DNA of 64,000 nucleotides, from assembly GCA_031082155.1 (NCBI GenBank), contig JAVHLL010000003.1:16621-80620 (forward strand), given 5' to 3'. Under the pieces are notes generated by a model. That model was not told the origin of the DNA, did not search any database, and saw only the letters and a list, made by a program, of their open reading frames with translations. The DNA comes from Thermodesulfovibrionales bacterium. Its GTDB lineage: Bacteria; Nitrospirota; Thermodesulfovibrionia; Thermodesulfovibrionales; SM23-35. Positions within the stretch are counted from its first letter, which is position 1. Every line of letters starts with the position of its first letter. Below, in pieces: positions 53,921 to 63,081 of this stretch. Both the position numbers and the translations under genes were made by a program.

Positions 53921-54445
53921 ATGGAGCAGATAAGAGACTACGCACTCTGGATTATTCCGGATGGAGAGACATTCAGAGATTTAAAAAAGCGCATTGATCT
54001 CATCAGCTGTATGTACTCGACACCATCTTTTATCCCCCATATCACGATTCTCGGACGAGTTACTGGTTCTGAGAATACACTTATCTCAAAAGGGATTTGT
54101 CTCAGTAGCATCATTCGGCCATTTCATATTTCCCTGACAACGATTGAATATTCCGATGAATATTTCAGGTGTTTATTCATAAAGTCAGAGAGGAGCAAGG
54201 AACTGATTAATCTGCATAAGAAAACAAAGACGATATTCAACATTAAAAACAGAAAATACTATATGCCACATATGAGTCTGATGTATGGAAATCTGCCTTT
54301 CCATTTAAAAAAGAAAATCATATCGGATATGGGAAAAGGGTACCCGGAACATATTGCAATAAAAAGCATTCATCTGGTTTCGGCATCAGTCGAAACTGAT
54401 CCCACAACATGGCACAACGTAAAGGAATTTCCTCTTGGACACTAA
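53921..54445 (+). CDS. 2H phosphoesterase (cyclic phosphodiesterase-like)
   Basis: The two HxT/S motifs of the 2H superfamily are visible: PHITILG near residue 45 and PHMSLMYG near residue 130, in a protein of about 174 residues, matching the CPDase branch that opens 2',3'-cyclic or similar nucleotides. A strong GGGGAGGAG lies before the ATG at 53921; the track's earlier start would run into the pseudo-tRNA. The following gene overlaps its end by 11 bases. Confidence 0.78.
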   Translation: MEQIRDYALWIIPDGETFRDLKKRIDLISCMYSTPSFIPHITILGRVTGSENTLISKGICLSSIIRPFHISLTTIEYSDEYFRCLFIKSERSKELINLHKKTKTIFNIKNRKYYMPHMSLMYGNLPFHLKKKIISDMGKGYPEHIAIKSIHLVSASVETDPTTWHNVKEFPLGH

Positions 54446-55229
54446 TGTTCAGGTCCCCGGAATTCAGGATGTGGTGAATTTTCTCGTCAATCCTCTCTGG
54501 TACCTGTTCCTGGGCATTATACTCCTCATATTTATCAAGAAACACAGGTTCAAGGTTGGGATTCTGCTTTTTCTTTATGCCTACCTTATAAGTATTCCAT
54601 TTACTGGTAATGTCTTTTCCAGAGCATGGAGGATTGATGATTCCCTGAATACTAAGATTACTTATGATGCTGTTATAGTGCTGACGGGATTCAGTCAGTC
54701 AGGTTGGCACTTGGAACGATCAGGTATTCCTTATATAGCAGAAGATTTTTTTGCGGCCAGCAGCTCAACTGATAGGATTCTTGCAGGTATCTATTTCGTA
54801 ACATCAGGACAGGCAAAGAATTTGCTGGTTGGGAACTGGGTTGTCGAGTCATCACAATATGGGGCGACCAGGAAATATGAAGAAGGAAAATTCCTGCTGA
54901 AACTGGCATCAGATATGGGAGTGAAGAACCAGCAGCTCCACATTTATGGAAGAGTAAAAAGGACACTAGATGAGGCGGAAGGGGTGAAGAGATTTGTTGA
55001 AGGGAATCGTATGGAAAAGATCTTACTGGTCACCTCTGAAATCCACATGCGGAGGGCACTGGCGCTCTTTCATAAACAGGAACTGTACCCTCATGCTTTT
55101 TCAGTGAACAGAGTTAATCCTTTAACGGTGAGGTCTTTTGTGCCGGGAGGAGTAGGCATTGAAACAACAAGGGAATGTCTGCACGAGCTTATCGGTTATA
55201 TAGGATATTTCCTCAAGGGGAATCTTTAG
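54435..55229 (+). CDS. DUF218 (YdcF/SanA-like) membrane protein
   Basis: Two N-terminal membrane segments (about 15-35 and 40-58) precede a DUF218 domain (AVIVLTGFSQSGWHLERSG, then LVTSEIHMRRALALF and GGVGIETTRECLHELIGY). Relatives are envelope proteins tied to lipid or peptidoglycan carrier handling. The start is a TTG with AAAGGAA seven bases upstream, inside the end of the phosphoesterase gene, which suggests coupling. Confidence 0.8.
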   Translation: MDTNVQVPGIQDVVNFLVNPLWYLFLGIILLIFIKKHRFKVGILLFLYAYLISIPFTGNVFSRAWRIDDSLNTKITYDAVIVLTGFSQSGWHLERSGIPYIAEDFFAASSSTDRILAGIYFVTSGQAKNLLVGNWVVESSQYGATRKYEEGKFLLKLASDMGVKNQQLHIYGRVKRTLDEAEGVKRFVEGNRMEKILLVTSEIHMRRALALFHKQELYPHAFSVNRVNPLTVRSFVPGGVGIETTRECLHELIGYIGYFLKGNL

Positions 55230-55427
55230 TTACTTCACAACAGTCCGTGTAACCTTTCAATACAAGCAGAACATAGAATATCTCTGGCTCCCTTAGGTTA
55301 TTCAGGAAATAATCTGTTGTCACATTATTTTGTTGAAAAAATTGTGTTAATAGAGTATGTTTTCTTACATTCTTTGGTGAGATAACAAGTTGAAAAAACA
55401 GGCTTCCGGCTACGGGGGAGGATTTTA

Positions 55428-57680
55428 GTGGAAAATCTGCAGACATTGGAAAAGAAATTATTGATTCTTCAGGAAATTTCCAGTGTTATCACTGCAACGA
55501 AGGACATCACAACTCTTGCCTACCTGATGCTTGACCGTGCCATTGAATATACGAATGCCGAAAAAGGCTCTCTGATGCTGAAGAATGAACTGGATGAGCT
55601 TTATATTCTTGCAGCAAGAGGGTTTGATATCCCGTTTATCGAGAACTACAAAGTGAAAGTCGGCGACGATGTCGCTGGGTTTGTTGCTAAAAATCGTTCT
55701 TGTGTCCTTGTCGAAGACATTGAAACTGATCCGAGATTCGAGCGTATCAGAAGGAACCGGTATAAAACAAAATCGTTTATATCCTGTTCCATTATAAGCG
55801 GGGAAAGACTGTACGGGGTCATAAATATTAATGATAAAAAGGATGCCACCCCCTTTACAGAAGATGAGCTTAATCTCCTGAATGTCATTGCCGATCAGGC
55901 TGCGATTGCCTTTGAAAATGCATTCCTGATCAGACAGCTTAGGGCAAAGGCATCGGACCTTGAAGATATCAACAGGAAATTAATAGAAACGGACATAGAT
56001 AAGACCGAGTTTATTACCCGTATTTCTCATGAGTTGCGTTCTCCGCTCAATTCGATCAAAGGAGCAGTCTATTACCTTCTGCAGGCAGAGAAGCTGAAAA
56101 GGGATAAGGCGACAGATTTTTACAACATAATCCTCAACGAAACGACCGGCCTGGTGTCCATTGTTGAGAACCTTATTGATTTTCTGAGGCTTGAAAATGA
56201 AGCTCTGGTTATGGAGAAATCATTAATCAATCTGCCGGATCTGCTGAATGAACTGTCCAGATCCAAGGTACTCAGAATCATGCTGACCCAGAAAGACATT
56301 CAGTTCGATATGGAGATCCAGAGGCCTTTGCACGATATCATAGGTGACAGGAGTAAGGTCACACAAATGTTCATGAATCTGATGGAAGGATTATCTTTCC
56401 ATCTTCAGGGCGGCGACAGAATGAATATTGCAGTAAAGGAAGATGACTATGTCCATGTGACGGTTACCGTGTCCAGAAATATTGCTGAAGAAGTCATAAG
56501 CAATCTCTCAAAGTCCAAGTATTTCTTCTACAAAGAGTGGTCCTTTGACGAGATACGGCTTTATCTTGCAAAAAAAGCTGCGGAGGCCCACGGTTGGATA
56601 TTTGAGACGAAAAATTCTGATGATAATTGCATAGTAAACATTTCCATTCCCAAAAGTGAACAGGATTCACTGGATACCGCTGTTACTTTGACCATGAACA
56701 TGTTTGCCGATTTCATCTCGGAGCTGTTAGGTCTGAATATATGTTCAATTATGCTCAGGGATAATATGACTGCAGATCTGGTAATCAAAGGCTCGAAAGG
56801 ACTGAGCGATGAAATAGTCAGGAGGACGCGAATCAATGTCGGTGAACAGATTGCAGGATGGGTGGCCGCATCAGGTAAGCCACTCCTTATAGGAGACATT
56901 GAAAAAGACTTGCATTTAGACCGAAAGAACATTGCACAGTATAATACAAAGTCCTTGCTTTCACTACCCTTAAAAACCCGTGACAGGGTGATCGGCGTAC
57001 TGAATCTAAATAATAAAAAAACGGCGGAAGTATTCACGAAGAGAGATTTGTATATTGCGCTTATCATGTCAGACAGAATTGCCCATTTTATTGAGGGACT
57101 GCGTGAGGATAAATATGAAGAAGCTGAGATACATCAGACGATATCTTCCCTTGCCGCTCTCCTCGAAGCGGTAAAGAAATATCATAAAAAGGAGAAAATC
57201 CTGTCGGACCTTGTTCTGCAGATAATGGACAGGATGGGAACTGACACAGAGGAAAAGAAAAAGGCTATTTATGTTTCCATGATATACGACCTTGGTCTTA
57301 TGAATCTTGACGAAAGCATTCTGTTAAAGGGGACACTGGGTGATACTGAGATGCAGTCTATAAGGAATCATCCGCATTTGACCGTCGAATTACTGAATTC
57401 CGTCGAGTTTGCTGAAGACGTGAAAAAAGCCATCCTGCACCACCATGAGCGGTATGATGGGGCCGGGTATCCTTCCGGATTGAAGGGTGATGATATACCA
57501 CTCATATCCAGGGTCATCGCTGTGGTTGACTCTTATCGTGCCATGATTTCTGAAAGATCCTATAACAAACAGTATACACATGACGAGGCCCTTCTGAACA
57601 TAAAATCAGATTCAGGAACCCGCTACGATCCTGAAGTAGTCAGCGCTCTCGAGGCAGTTTTCAAAGAATTTCCGCTGTAA
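55428..57680 (+). CDS. GAF-pseudokinase-GAF-HD-GYP signalling protein with degenerate HD motif
   Basis: Domain order: GAF (about 20-165), HisKA with phospho-His in ITRISHELRSPLNS (about 198-260), a HATPase-like region without recognisable N or G boxes (270-410), a second GAF (about 415-565), and an HD-GYP domain (about 580-745). HHHERYDGAGYPSGL is conserved, but the HD pair reads MIYDLG (H to Y) and the usual Lys after it is Leu. Catalysis by either module is doubtful, so a signal-responsive scaffold is likely. It begins with GTG after GGGGGAGGA. Confidence 0.85.
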   Translation: MENLQTLEKKLLILQEISSVITATKDITTLAYLMLDRAIEYTNAEKGSLMLKNELDELYILAARGFDIPFIENYKVKVGDDVAGFVAKNRSCVLVEDIETDPRFERIRRNRYKTKSFISCSIISGERLYGVININDKKDATPFTEDELNLLNVIADQAAIAFENAFLIRQLRAKASDLEDINRKLIETDIDKTEFITRISHELRSPLNSIKGAVYYLLQAEKLKRDKATDFYNIILNETTGLVSIVENLIDFLRLENEALVMEKSLINLPDLLNELSRSKVLRIMLTQKDIQFDMEIQRPLHDIIGDRSKVTQMFMNLMEGLSFHLQGGDRMNIAVKEDDYVHVTVTVSRNIAEEVISNLSKSKYFFYKEWSFDEIRLYLAKKAAEAHGWIFETKNSDDNCIVNISIPKSEQDSLDTAVTLTMNMFADFISELLGLNICSIMLRDNMTADLVIKGSKGLSDEIVRRTRINVGEQIAGWVAASGKPLLIGDIEKDLHLDRKNIAQYNTKSLLSLPLKTRDRVIGVLNLNNKKTAEVFTKRDLYIALIMSDRIAHFIEGLREDKYEEAEIHQTISSLAALLEAVKKYHKKEKILSDLVLQIMDRMGTDTEEKKKAIYVSMIYDLGLMNLDESILLKGTLGDTEMQSIRNHPHLTVELLNSVEFAEDVKKAILHHHERYDGAGYPSGLKGDDIPLISRVIAVVDSYRAMISERSYNKQYTHDEALLNIKSDSGTRYDPEVVSALEAVFKEFPL

Positions 57681-57741
57681 CCCGAGGTCTCTTCTATTCA
57701 CGGGATTGAGTATATACTGGTAAAAGAATTGATGGTCTCAC

Positions 57742-59226
57742 ATGCCTTCACAAAATACTGAGAATACATTCCATGACAGGAAACCGGCTGCCGGACTGAA
57801 GCTGTCGATTTTTACACGGCTCGTCACAGGGTACGTCATCATTTTCATGCTGATTGTGTGTGTTGGTATATATATCAATATGCAATTCAGCGAGCTAAAG
57901 AATGTTATAGGTTCCCTCATAACGGTGAATAACCGCATCTCGTCGTATAACAAGAGAATTATGGATATCCTTCTGACAATCGTAACGTATGAAAAGAAAT
58001 TTATCATACTGAAGGATGAGTCCATATTTGAGCAATTAATGATAGCGAAAGGGGACTTCGAACAATCACTGGAAACACTTGCGACATCTGTTGACGATAA
58101 ACAGCTGCAACTTATCCTGGATGAGATTCGGGGAGCTTATGGTCAGTATGAAGAATTGTTGGATAAAGAGGTCAGGATGCTCAAAACCGGCAAGAGTTAC
58201 CGCCAGCACTGGTATGCCATGGAAAAAGAAAAAGCAGTCAATAAAATAATTGCCGGTTTGAAGGAAATAAGGACCTATAATGAAAACAGCACCGGTGAAA
58301 AATTGATCCGTCTGGAGGAGGCGGATGCCAGAGCATACAGCATATGGCTAATTGCAACCTCACTTGCGACGATAGCAGGAATCATACTCTCTGTCTTTAT
58401 CACAAGAAGCATCACCAGACCGCTGGCCGTTATGAGAAAAAAGATCAGGGAGACAGCAGAGTCCAATTATCAGCGCAACCTGCAGTTGTCGGCTCCCCCT
58501 GAGATAGATGAACTTATACAGGATTTCAATGCCATGTGCTACAGATTGAGAGAAACAGACAGGATAAAATCGGATTTCTTCTCCTTCATGTCACATGAAC
58601 TGAGGACCCCAATTACTTCTGTCAAGGAAGGTGTTATGCTCTTACTTGATGGTGTTGGTGGTGAAATTAACGAGAAACAGAAAAGAATACTGCAAATTAT
58701 CTCCGAAGAGAGCGATCGCCTGATCAGACTGATAAACTCAATCCTCGACCTTTCCAAAATGGAGGCTGGTAAGATGCAATATCATCTTGGAGAAGCCGAT
58801 ATCTCTGCGCTGCTCTCACAGGCGGTCACAGAAATGGAACCTCTGACCAGGGCGAAGAACATCAAGGCAGAAATATCTGTTGAGGATGGGTTACCATATG
58901 TCAGTATGGATGAGGAGAAAATACTCCAGGTATTAAGAAATTTGATAGGAAATGCAATTAAATTCACTCCTGAAGAGGGACACATCACGGTTGCCGTGAA
59001 ACACTCGTACAGAAAATTGGAAGTTTCAATTTCGGATGAGGGGCCGGGTATTCCCGAAGAACATATCCATCACATATTCGACAAGTTCAGGAGTTACGGC
59101 GCAATGAAGGGCTCCGGACTAGGTCTTGCACTTGCCAGAAGCGTTATCAATAATCACGGAGGGATAATTTGGGCAGAAAACAATCAGGGCAAGGGAAGTA
59201 CTTTTACATTTGTGCTGCCTGCCTGA
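57742..59226 (+). CDS. Membrane sensor kinase (GlrK/QseE-like)
   Basis: The protein has one membrane helix (about 28-48), an extracytoplasmic helical domain, a second helix (about 198-218), HAMP, HisKA with SFMSHELRTPITSV (about 283) and HATPase with NLIGNAIKFT, DEGPGIP and GSGLGLAL. The layout, and the following lipoprotein and NtrC-type regulator, matches E. coli GlrK-QseG-GlrR. All kinase motifs are intact. The lipoprotein gene begins inside its last 58 bases. Confidence 0.92.
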   Translation: MPSQNTENTFHDRKPAAGLKLSIFTRLVTGYVIIFMLIVCVGIYINMQFSELKNVIGSLITVNNRISSYNKRIMDILLTIVTYEKKFIILKDESIFEQLMIAKGDFEQSLETLATSVDDKQLQLILDEIRGAYGQYEELLDKEVRMLKTGKSYRQHWYAMEKEKAVNKIIAGLKEIRTYNENSTGEKLIRLEEADARAYSIWLIATSLATIAGIILSVFITRSITRPLAVMRKKIRETAESNYQRNLQLSAPPEIDELIQDFNAMCYRLRETDRIKSDFFSFMSHELRTPITSVKEGVMLLLDGVGGEINEKQKRILQIISEESDRLIRLINSILDLSKMEAGKMQYHLGEADISALLSQAVTEMEPLTRAKNIKAEISVEDGLPYVSMDEEKILQVLRNLIGNAIKFTPEEGHITVAVKHSYRKLEVSISDEGPGIPEEHIHHIFDKFRSYGAMKGSGLGLALARSVINNHGGIIWAENNQGKGSTFTFVLPA

Positions 59227-59627
59227 TATTCGCAGTTCTCTGCAGCTGTGTTTCCTTCAGGGGAACGCTGGATGAAAAGATCATCAAGGATAAGGCGTTG
59301 TCTATGGTCAGGGACGGGGTGCAACTTTTGGAACAGGGTGACTATGAAGCTGCTGCAGACGAAAATATCAGGGCTCTGAAGATGTATCCCAATGTTCCGG
59401 TCGGCGATGAAGCATTGTTCAACATGGGACTTATCCATGCGCACTACAAAAATCCCCGGATAGATTTCAGGAAAGCTCGATCTTTTTTTGAAAGGCTATT
59501 ACGCGACTACCCGGACAGCCGGTTTGCAGAGCAGTCAAGAATATGGATCAATGTTCTTCTTGCTATCGAAAAATCGAAGGAAGTGGATATCAGAATCCAG
59601 GAGATGAAAAGGGATCTCATGAGGTAA
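59169..59627 (+). CDS. QseG-like TPR lipoprotein
   Basis: A basic N-terminus, hydrophobic core and lipobox-like VLCSC define a lipoprotein signal; the mature part carries TPR-like helices (AAADENIRALKMYPNVPVGDEALFNMGLIH, FRKARSFFERLLRDYPDS). The start is TTG, well placed after GGAGGG, and overlaps the kinase gene by 58 bases. In the GlrK-QseG-GlrR set of enterobacteria, the middle lipoprotein binds the kinase and tunes it; that role is inferred here from order alone. Confidence 0.8.
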   Translation: MGRKQSGQGKYFYICAACLIFAVLCSCVSFRGTLDEKIIKDKALSMVRDGVQLLEQGDYEAAADENIRALKMYPNVPVGDEALFNMGLIHAHYKNPRIDFRKARSFFERLLRDYPDSRFAEQSRIWINVLLAIEKSKEVDIRIQEMKRDLMR

Positions 59628-59639
59628 GAAGGGAAAGGC

Positions 59640-60995
59640 GTGAACCGGCAAAGAGTTCTCATTGTAGACGACGATAGAAACCTGCTTGAACTGCTGAGAA
59701 TAAGGCTTGATTCAGCAGGCTATGAGGTTTTTGCGGCACCTGATGAAGAAACAGCCATGACTGCTGTCTGCCGGAATTTTTTTGATCTCTCGATTGTGGA
59801 CCTGAACCTTGTGCATAGCGACGGCATTTCCCTGATGGAGAAACTTCATGCTGTTTACCCCGATATGCCTGTAATAATCCTCACTGCTTACGGAAGCATC
59901 GAGAGCGCTGTTGAGGGCATGAGGAGAGGGGCATTTAATTACCTTACAAAACCCTTTGATCCGAGAGCGCTTATGCTCCAGATTGAGCTTGCACTTGAGA
60001 AAAAGAAGCTTACCCGTGAGATTAAACGACTCAAGGGGCTTCTTTACGAACGGTACGATTTCAAGAATATCGTGGCAAAAAGTGCAGGGATGAGACAGGT
60101 TCTGGAACAGGTCTCACTGGTTGCCCGAACCGAATCCACCATTTTTATTTATGGAGAAAGTGGAACAGGAAAGGAACTGATAGCAAAAGCCATACACCTT
60201 GCAAGCGAACGGAGGGACAACCCGTTTGTTGCTATCAATTGTGCAGCTATCCCCGAGACACTTCTTGAAAGTGAACTGTTTGGTTATGAAAAAGGCGCAT
60301 TCAGTGGTGCATTCAGGGCATCAAAGGGTTTGCTGGTTCAGGCTGACCAGGGTACGATCTTTCTTGATGAAATCGGGGACATGCCTTTATCCATGCAGGT
60401 CAAAATTTTACGTTTTCTGCAGGAGAGACAGTTTTATGCGATTGGCAGCCAGATACCTGCTGAAGTCGATGTCAGGGTGATTGTTGCAACAAATAAGGAT
60501 CTCCAGAAGTTGATAAGGGAAGGAAAGTTTCGCGAAGACCTTTTTTACCGTATACACGTTATCCCGATCCACCTGCCGCCTCTCAGGGAGCGCAAAGAAG
60601 ACATCCCGCTGCTGGCTGAACATTTTCTGAGTAAGTGCAGACAGCAGATGAATAAGGAATTGAAAGGTTTTAGTGCTGATGCCATGCAACAACTTATGCT
60701 TTTTGATTGGCCGGGGAACATAAGGGAACTCGAAAATACGATTGAATATGCAGCAGCAATGGCGAAACACGATATCATTACCGATCACCTGATTTTCCAG
60801 TCAGGACCGAAGGAGACGCTAAAAACTTTCAGGGAGTCGAGAGCTCAATTTGAAGAGAAATATCTTAGTAATCTCCTTCATCTGACAAGAGGCAACGTCA
60901 CCAGGGCAGCGAAGCTGGCAGGAAGATACAGGGCAGACCTGTATAACCTTATCAGGAAATATAATATCGACACTCAAAAATATAAGGATTCATAG
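59640..60995 (+). CDS. NtrC-family sigma-54 activator (GlrR-like)
   Basis: The receiver (1-120) has VDDDRN, phospho-Asp in SIVDLNL, Thr in LTAYG and Lys in LTKPF. The central AAA+ domain has Walker A GESGTGKE, DEIGDMPL and the sigma-54 contact loop GAFSGA (usual form GAFTGA). A Fis-type helix-turn-helix ends the protein (GNVTRAAKLAGRYRADLYNLI). It is thus an enhancer-binding activator, and a sigma-54 promoter with paired palindromes lies immediately downstream. It starts with GTG after GGAAAGG. Confidence 0.93.
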   Translation: MNRQRVLIVDDDRNLLELLRIRLDSAGYEVFAAPDEETAMTAVCRNFFDLSIVDLNLVHSDGISLMEKLHAVYPDMPVIILTAYGSIESAVEGMRRGAFNYLTKPFDPRALMLQIELALEKKKLTREIKRLKGLLYERYDFKNIVAKSAGMRQVLEQVSLVARTESTIFIYGESGTGKELIAKAIHLASERRDNPFVAINCAAIPETLLESELFGYEKGAFSGAFRASKGLLVQADQGTIFLDEIGDMPLSMQVKILRFLQERQFYAIGSQIPAEVDVRVIVATNKDLQKLIREGKFREDLFYRIHVIPIHLPPLRERKEDIPLLAEHFLSKCRQQMNKELKGFSADAMQQLMLFDWPGNIRELENTIEYAAAMAKHDIITDHLIFQSGPKETLKTFRESRAQFEEKYLSNLLHLTRGNVTRAAKLAGRYRADLYNLIRKYNIDTQKYKDS

Positions 60996-61067
60996 CATTT
61001 TTTCTCATCGTATCTGGATTGGTTAGGGTTGCCGTTAAGAATAGGTGGGTATATTTGATACACCTAC

Positions 61068-61152
61068 GTATGAAAAACCATACATGGCGGTTTGTGATGT
61101 TATTCGGTGGTTCATACAAAAAACAACACCAAGTTTGTATGTAATATCATAC
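61068..61152 (+). promoter_or_regulatory. Two GTATG-N6-CATAC sites, candidate enhancer
   Basis: GTATG-AAAAAC-CATAC (61068-61083) and GTATG-TAATAT-CATAC (61137-61152) share the same palindrome and are 69 bases apart; a lone CATAC half-site lies at 61113-61117. They sit about 95-165 bases upstream of the sigma-54 -12 box, the usual place for NtrC-family enhancers. Binding by the adjacent activator is inferred. Confidence 0.65.
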
Positions 61153-61225
61153 GTTTCTTCATATCAATAGTCCCCTTCTGCAATATTTATTTATAAGATA
61201 CAGCCAGTTTCGATTTGCGACTGTC

Positions 61226-61241
61226 TGGTACGTGTTTTGCT
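61226..61241 (+). promoter_or_regulatory. Sigma-54 promoter of the FN3/DUF1566 gene
   Basis: TGGTACG-TGTT-TTGCT matches the -24/-12 consensus TGGCACG-N4-TTGCW with one change; GG and GC are ten bases apart. It lies 48 bases before the ATG at 61289. Confidence 0.8.
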
Positions 61242-61288
61242 TAATACTACTGTAATATTTAGAATAAAAACAAATAGAAAGAGGATAA

Positions 61289-62947
61289 ATGGTAATACTA
61301 TGGTTGAGAAGATATGATGTTTTCTTTTTATTTATATTCTTATTTTTATGTTTTATACTCGATTTACCGTGCGCTTCGGCGGAACAGACAACACTATCCT
61401 GGTATCCTCCCACAAGCAATGATGACGGTACGCCGATTATCGATCTGACCGGATACAAAATTTACCTGGGGACTGGCTCTCGTACCTATACACAGCAAAT
61501 CGATGCAGGCAATACCACAACTTATTCAGTAACGAACCTGGCAGCAGGCACCACTTACTATTTTGCCATTACTGCTTACAATAGCGCACAAAAGGAGAGC
61601 AAGTACTCTAATGAAATAAGCAGGATGATTCCTTCAGCACAGCAGTATGCTTTGTCTGTAAATGAAAGTGGTACGGGAAGCGGCATAATTATGTCCAACC
61701 CTGCCGGGATCAGTTGTGGTTCCGATTGTAGAGAGGGTTATCCCTGGGGCACAACAGTGACCCTCTCGGCTTTATCGGATGGTGATTCAGCATTTACCGG
61801 CTGGTCAGGAGCCTGTACAGGTCTGGGTGATTGCACCTTGATTATGGACGACGCAAAGGCAGTTACCGGTACGTTCACAAAAAGCGTAAATCAGACTCCC
61901 AATAATGGTTCCAATGATCCACCTTTGGTACCCTCTTCCTTGCATTTACCACGAACAGGACAGACCGAGACTCATGGACCGGGTGATGATGGGGATACTC
62001 GGACCGGGATAGAATGGCCGGATCCCCGGTTTCTTGATAACGGCGACGGCACAATAACTGATTATCTTACCGGGCTTATTTGGCTTAAAGACGGAAGTTG
62101 TTTCGGTAAGAAACAATGGAAAGATGCGTTCAATTCGATAATTGATTTCAATGCAAACCCCTCATTATATCACTGTGCGGAATATTTACAGGCATATGGT
62201 GATTGGCGCATACCGAATATAAAGGAACTCGACAGCCTGATCAACTATGGTGTTCCTAATTCATCCCAATGGTTGAACGAAAACGGTTTCTTTGGTATCC
62301 AGACAGCTCATTACTGGACGGCTACCACGTATCCGGGTAACGATAGTTCTCTGATTCTGGATATGGGTACGGGTGTACAGAAAATTGCACCGATGAAAAA
62401 AGTCAAATTCTTTTTACCAGTTCGGGGAGAAACATCAGTCATGTATTATGAAGTACCGCAAAGTGGGCAAACAGAGAGTCATATGTCCGGTGATGATGGG
62501 GATAAGCGAACCGGGAAGGAATGGCCGGAGCCAAGATTTGTGAACAACGGTGATGGAACAGTGACTGATATGCTTACAGGGTTGATGTGGCTGAAAGACG
62601 GATACTGCCTTGGAAAGAGGAAATGGAAAGATGCGTTGAATGCAGTTATAGATTTTAATGCAAACCCGTCAATTTATAACTGTACAGAATATTCTCAAAT
62701 ATATGATGACTGGCACATGCCCAATGTCAGGGAACTTGAGAGTCTGATTCACTATGGCATTACTGAGTCGTCCGGTTGGCTTGATATCGTAGGATTTATT
62801 AATATTCAACCGGCTTTCTACTGGTCGTCGACTTCAAATTTTACTCACAACAATCTGTCTTTTATCTATGACTTACGCAATAGAGAGAAGTCGCATAAAA
62901 GTCAGAACAGCAAACTATATTTCCTTCCGGTCCGCAGCCTGCAATAA
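61289..62947 (+). CDS. Secreted FN3-InlB-like repeat-tandem DUF1566 protein
   Basis: After a signal peptide (to about residue 31) come an FN3 domain (about 33-120; LSWYPPTSNDDGTPI, YYFAITAYNSAQKE), a bacterial repeat of the InlB-B/beta-repeat sort (about 125-205; GSGIIMSNPAGISCG, FTGWSGACTGLGDC), and two DUF1566 domains of about 155 residues each (WPDPRFLDNGDGTITDYLTG, YGDWRIPNIKELDSLINYG), an internal duplication. Such proteins are exported surface or extracellular adhesion-type proteins. It follows a sigma-54 promoter. The next gene shares the FN3 and InlB-like parts. Confidence 0.88.
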   Translation: MVILWLRRYDVFFLFIFLFLCFILDLPCASAEQTTLSWYPPTSNDDGTPIIDLTGYKIYLGTGSRTYTQQIDAGNTTTYSVTNLAAGTTYYFAITAYNSAQKESKYSNEISRMIPSAQQYALSVNESGTGSGIIMSNPAGISCGSDCREGYPWGTTVTLSALSDGDSAFTGWSGACTGLGDCTLIMDDAKAVTGTFTKSVNQTPNNGSNDPPLVPSSLHLPRTGQTETHGPGDDGDTRTGIEWPDPRFLDNGDGTITDYLTGLIWLKDGSCFGKKQWKDAFNSIIDFNANPSLYHCAEYLQAYGDWRIPNIKELDSLINYGVPNSSQWLNENGFFGIQTAHYWTATTYPGNDSSLILDMGTGVQKIAPMKKVKFFLPVRGETSVMYYEVPQSGQTESHMSGDDGDKRTGKEWPEPRFVNNGDGTVTDMLTGLMWLKDGYCLGKRKWKDALNAVIDFNANPSIYNCTEYSQIYDDWHMPNVRELESLIHYGITESSGWLDIVGFINIQPAFYWSSTSNFTHNNLSFIYDLRNREKSHKSQNSKLYFLPVRSLQ

Positions 62948-62968
62948 AAATCTTACAAAATAACGTCT

Positions 62969-62988
62969 TATGTGATTGAAATCACATA
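62969..62988. promoter_or_regulatory. CRP/HcpR-type palindrome
   Basis: TATGTGAT-TGAA-ATCACATA is a perfect 8-bp inverted repeat and contains the ideal CRP pattern TGTGA-N6-TCACA. It lies between the two FN3 genes, 80-100 bases upstream of the riboswitch. A CATAC-TT-GTATG palindrome (62985-62996) overlaps its right end. No CRP-family gene is in the window. Confidence 0.55.
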
Positions 62989-63045
62989 CTTGTATGCATA
63001 TTCTGCTTTAAGATATTTTCAGAGCTACAGAAACAGAGTAAGCTC

Positions 63046-63061
63046 TGGCATGATCATTGAC
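63046..63061 (+). promoter_or_regulatory. Sigma-54-like promoter candidate before the riboswitch
   Basis: TGGCATG-ATCA-TTGAC resembles the -24/-12 consensus, but the GC of the -12 box is GA and one further base differs. If used, transcription would start near 63073, just before the riboswitch. Confidence 0.35.
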
Positions 63062-63081
63062 AGTAATAGAGGCAGTAAAAG

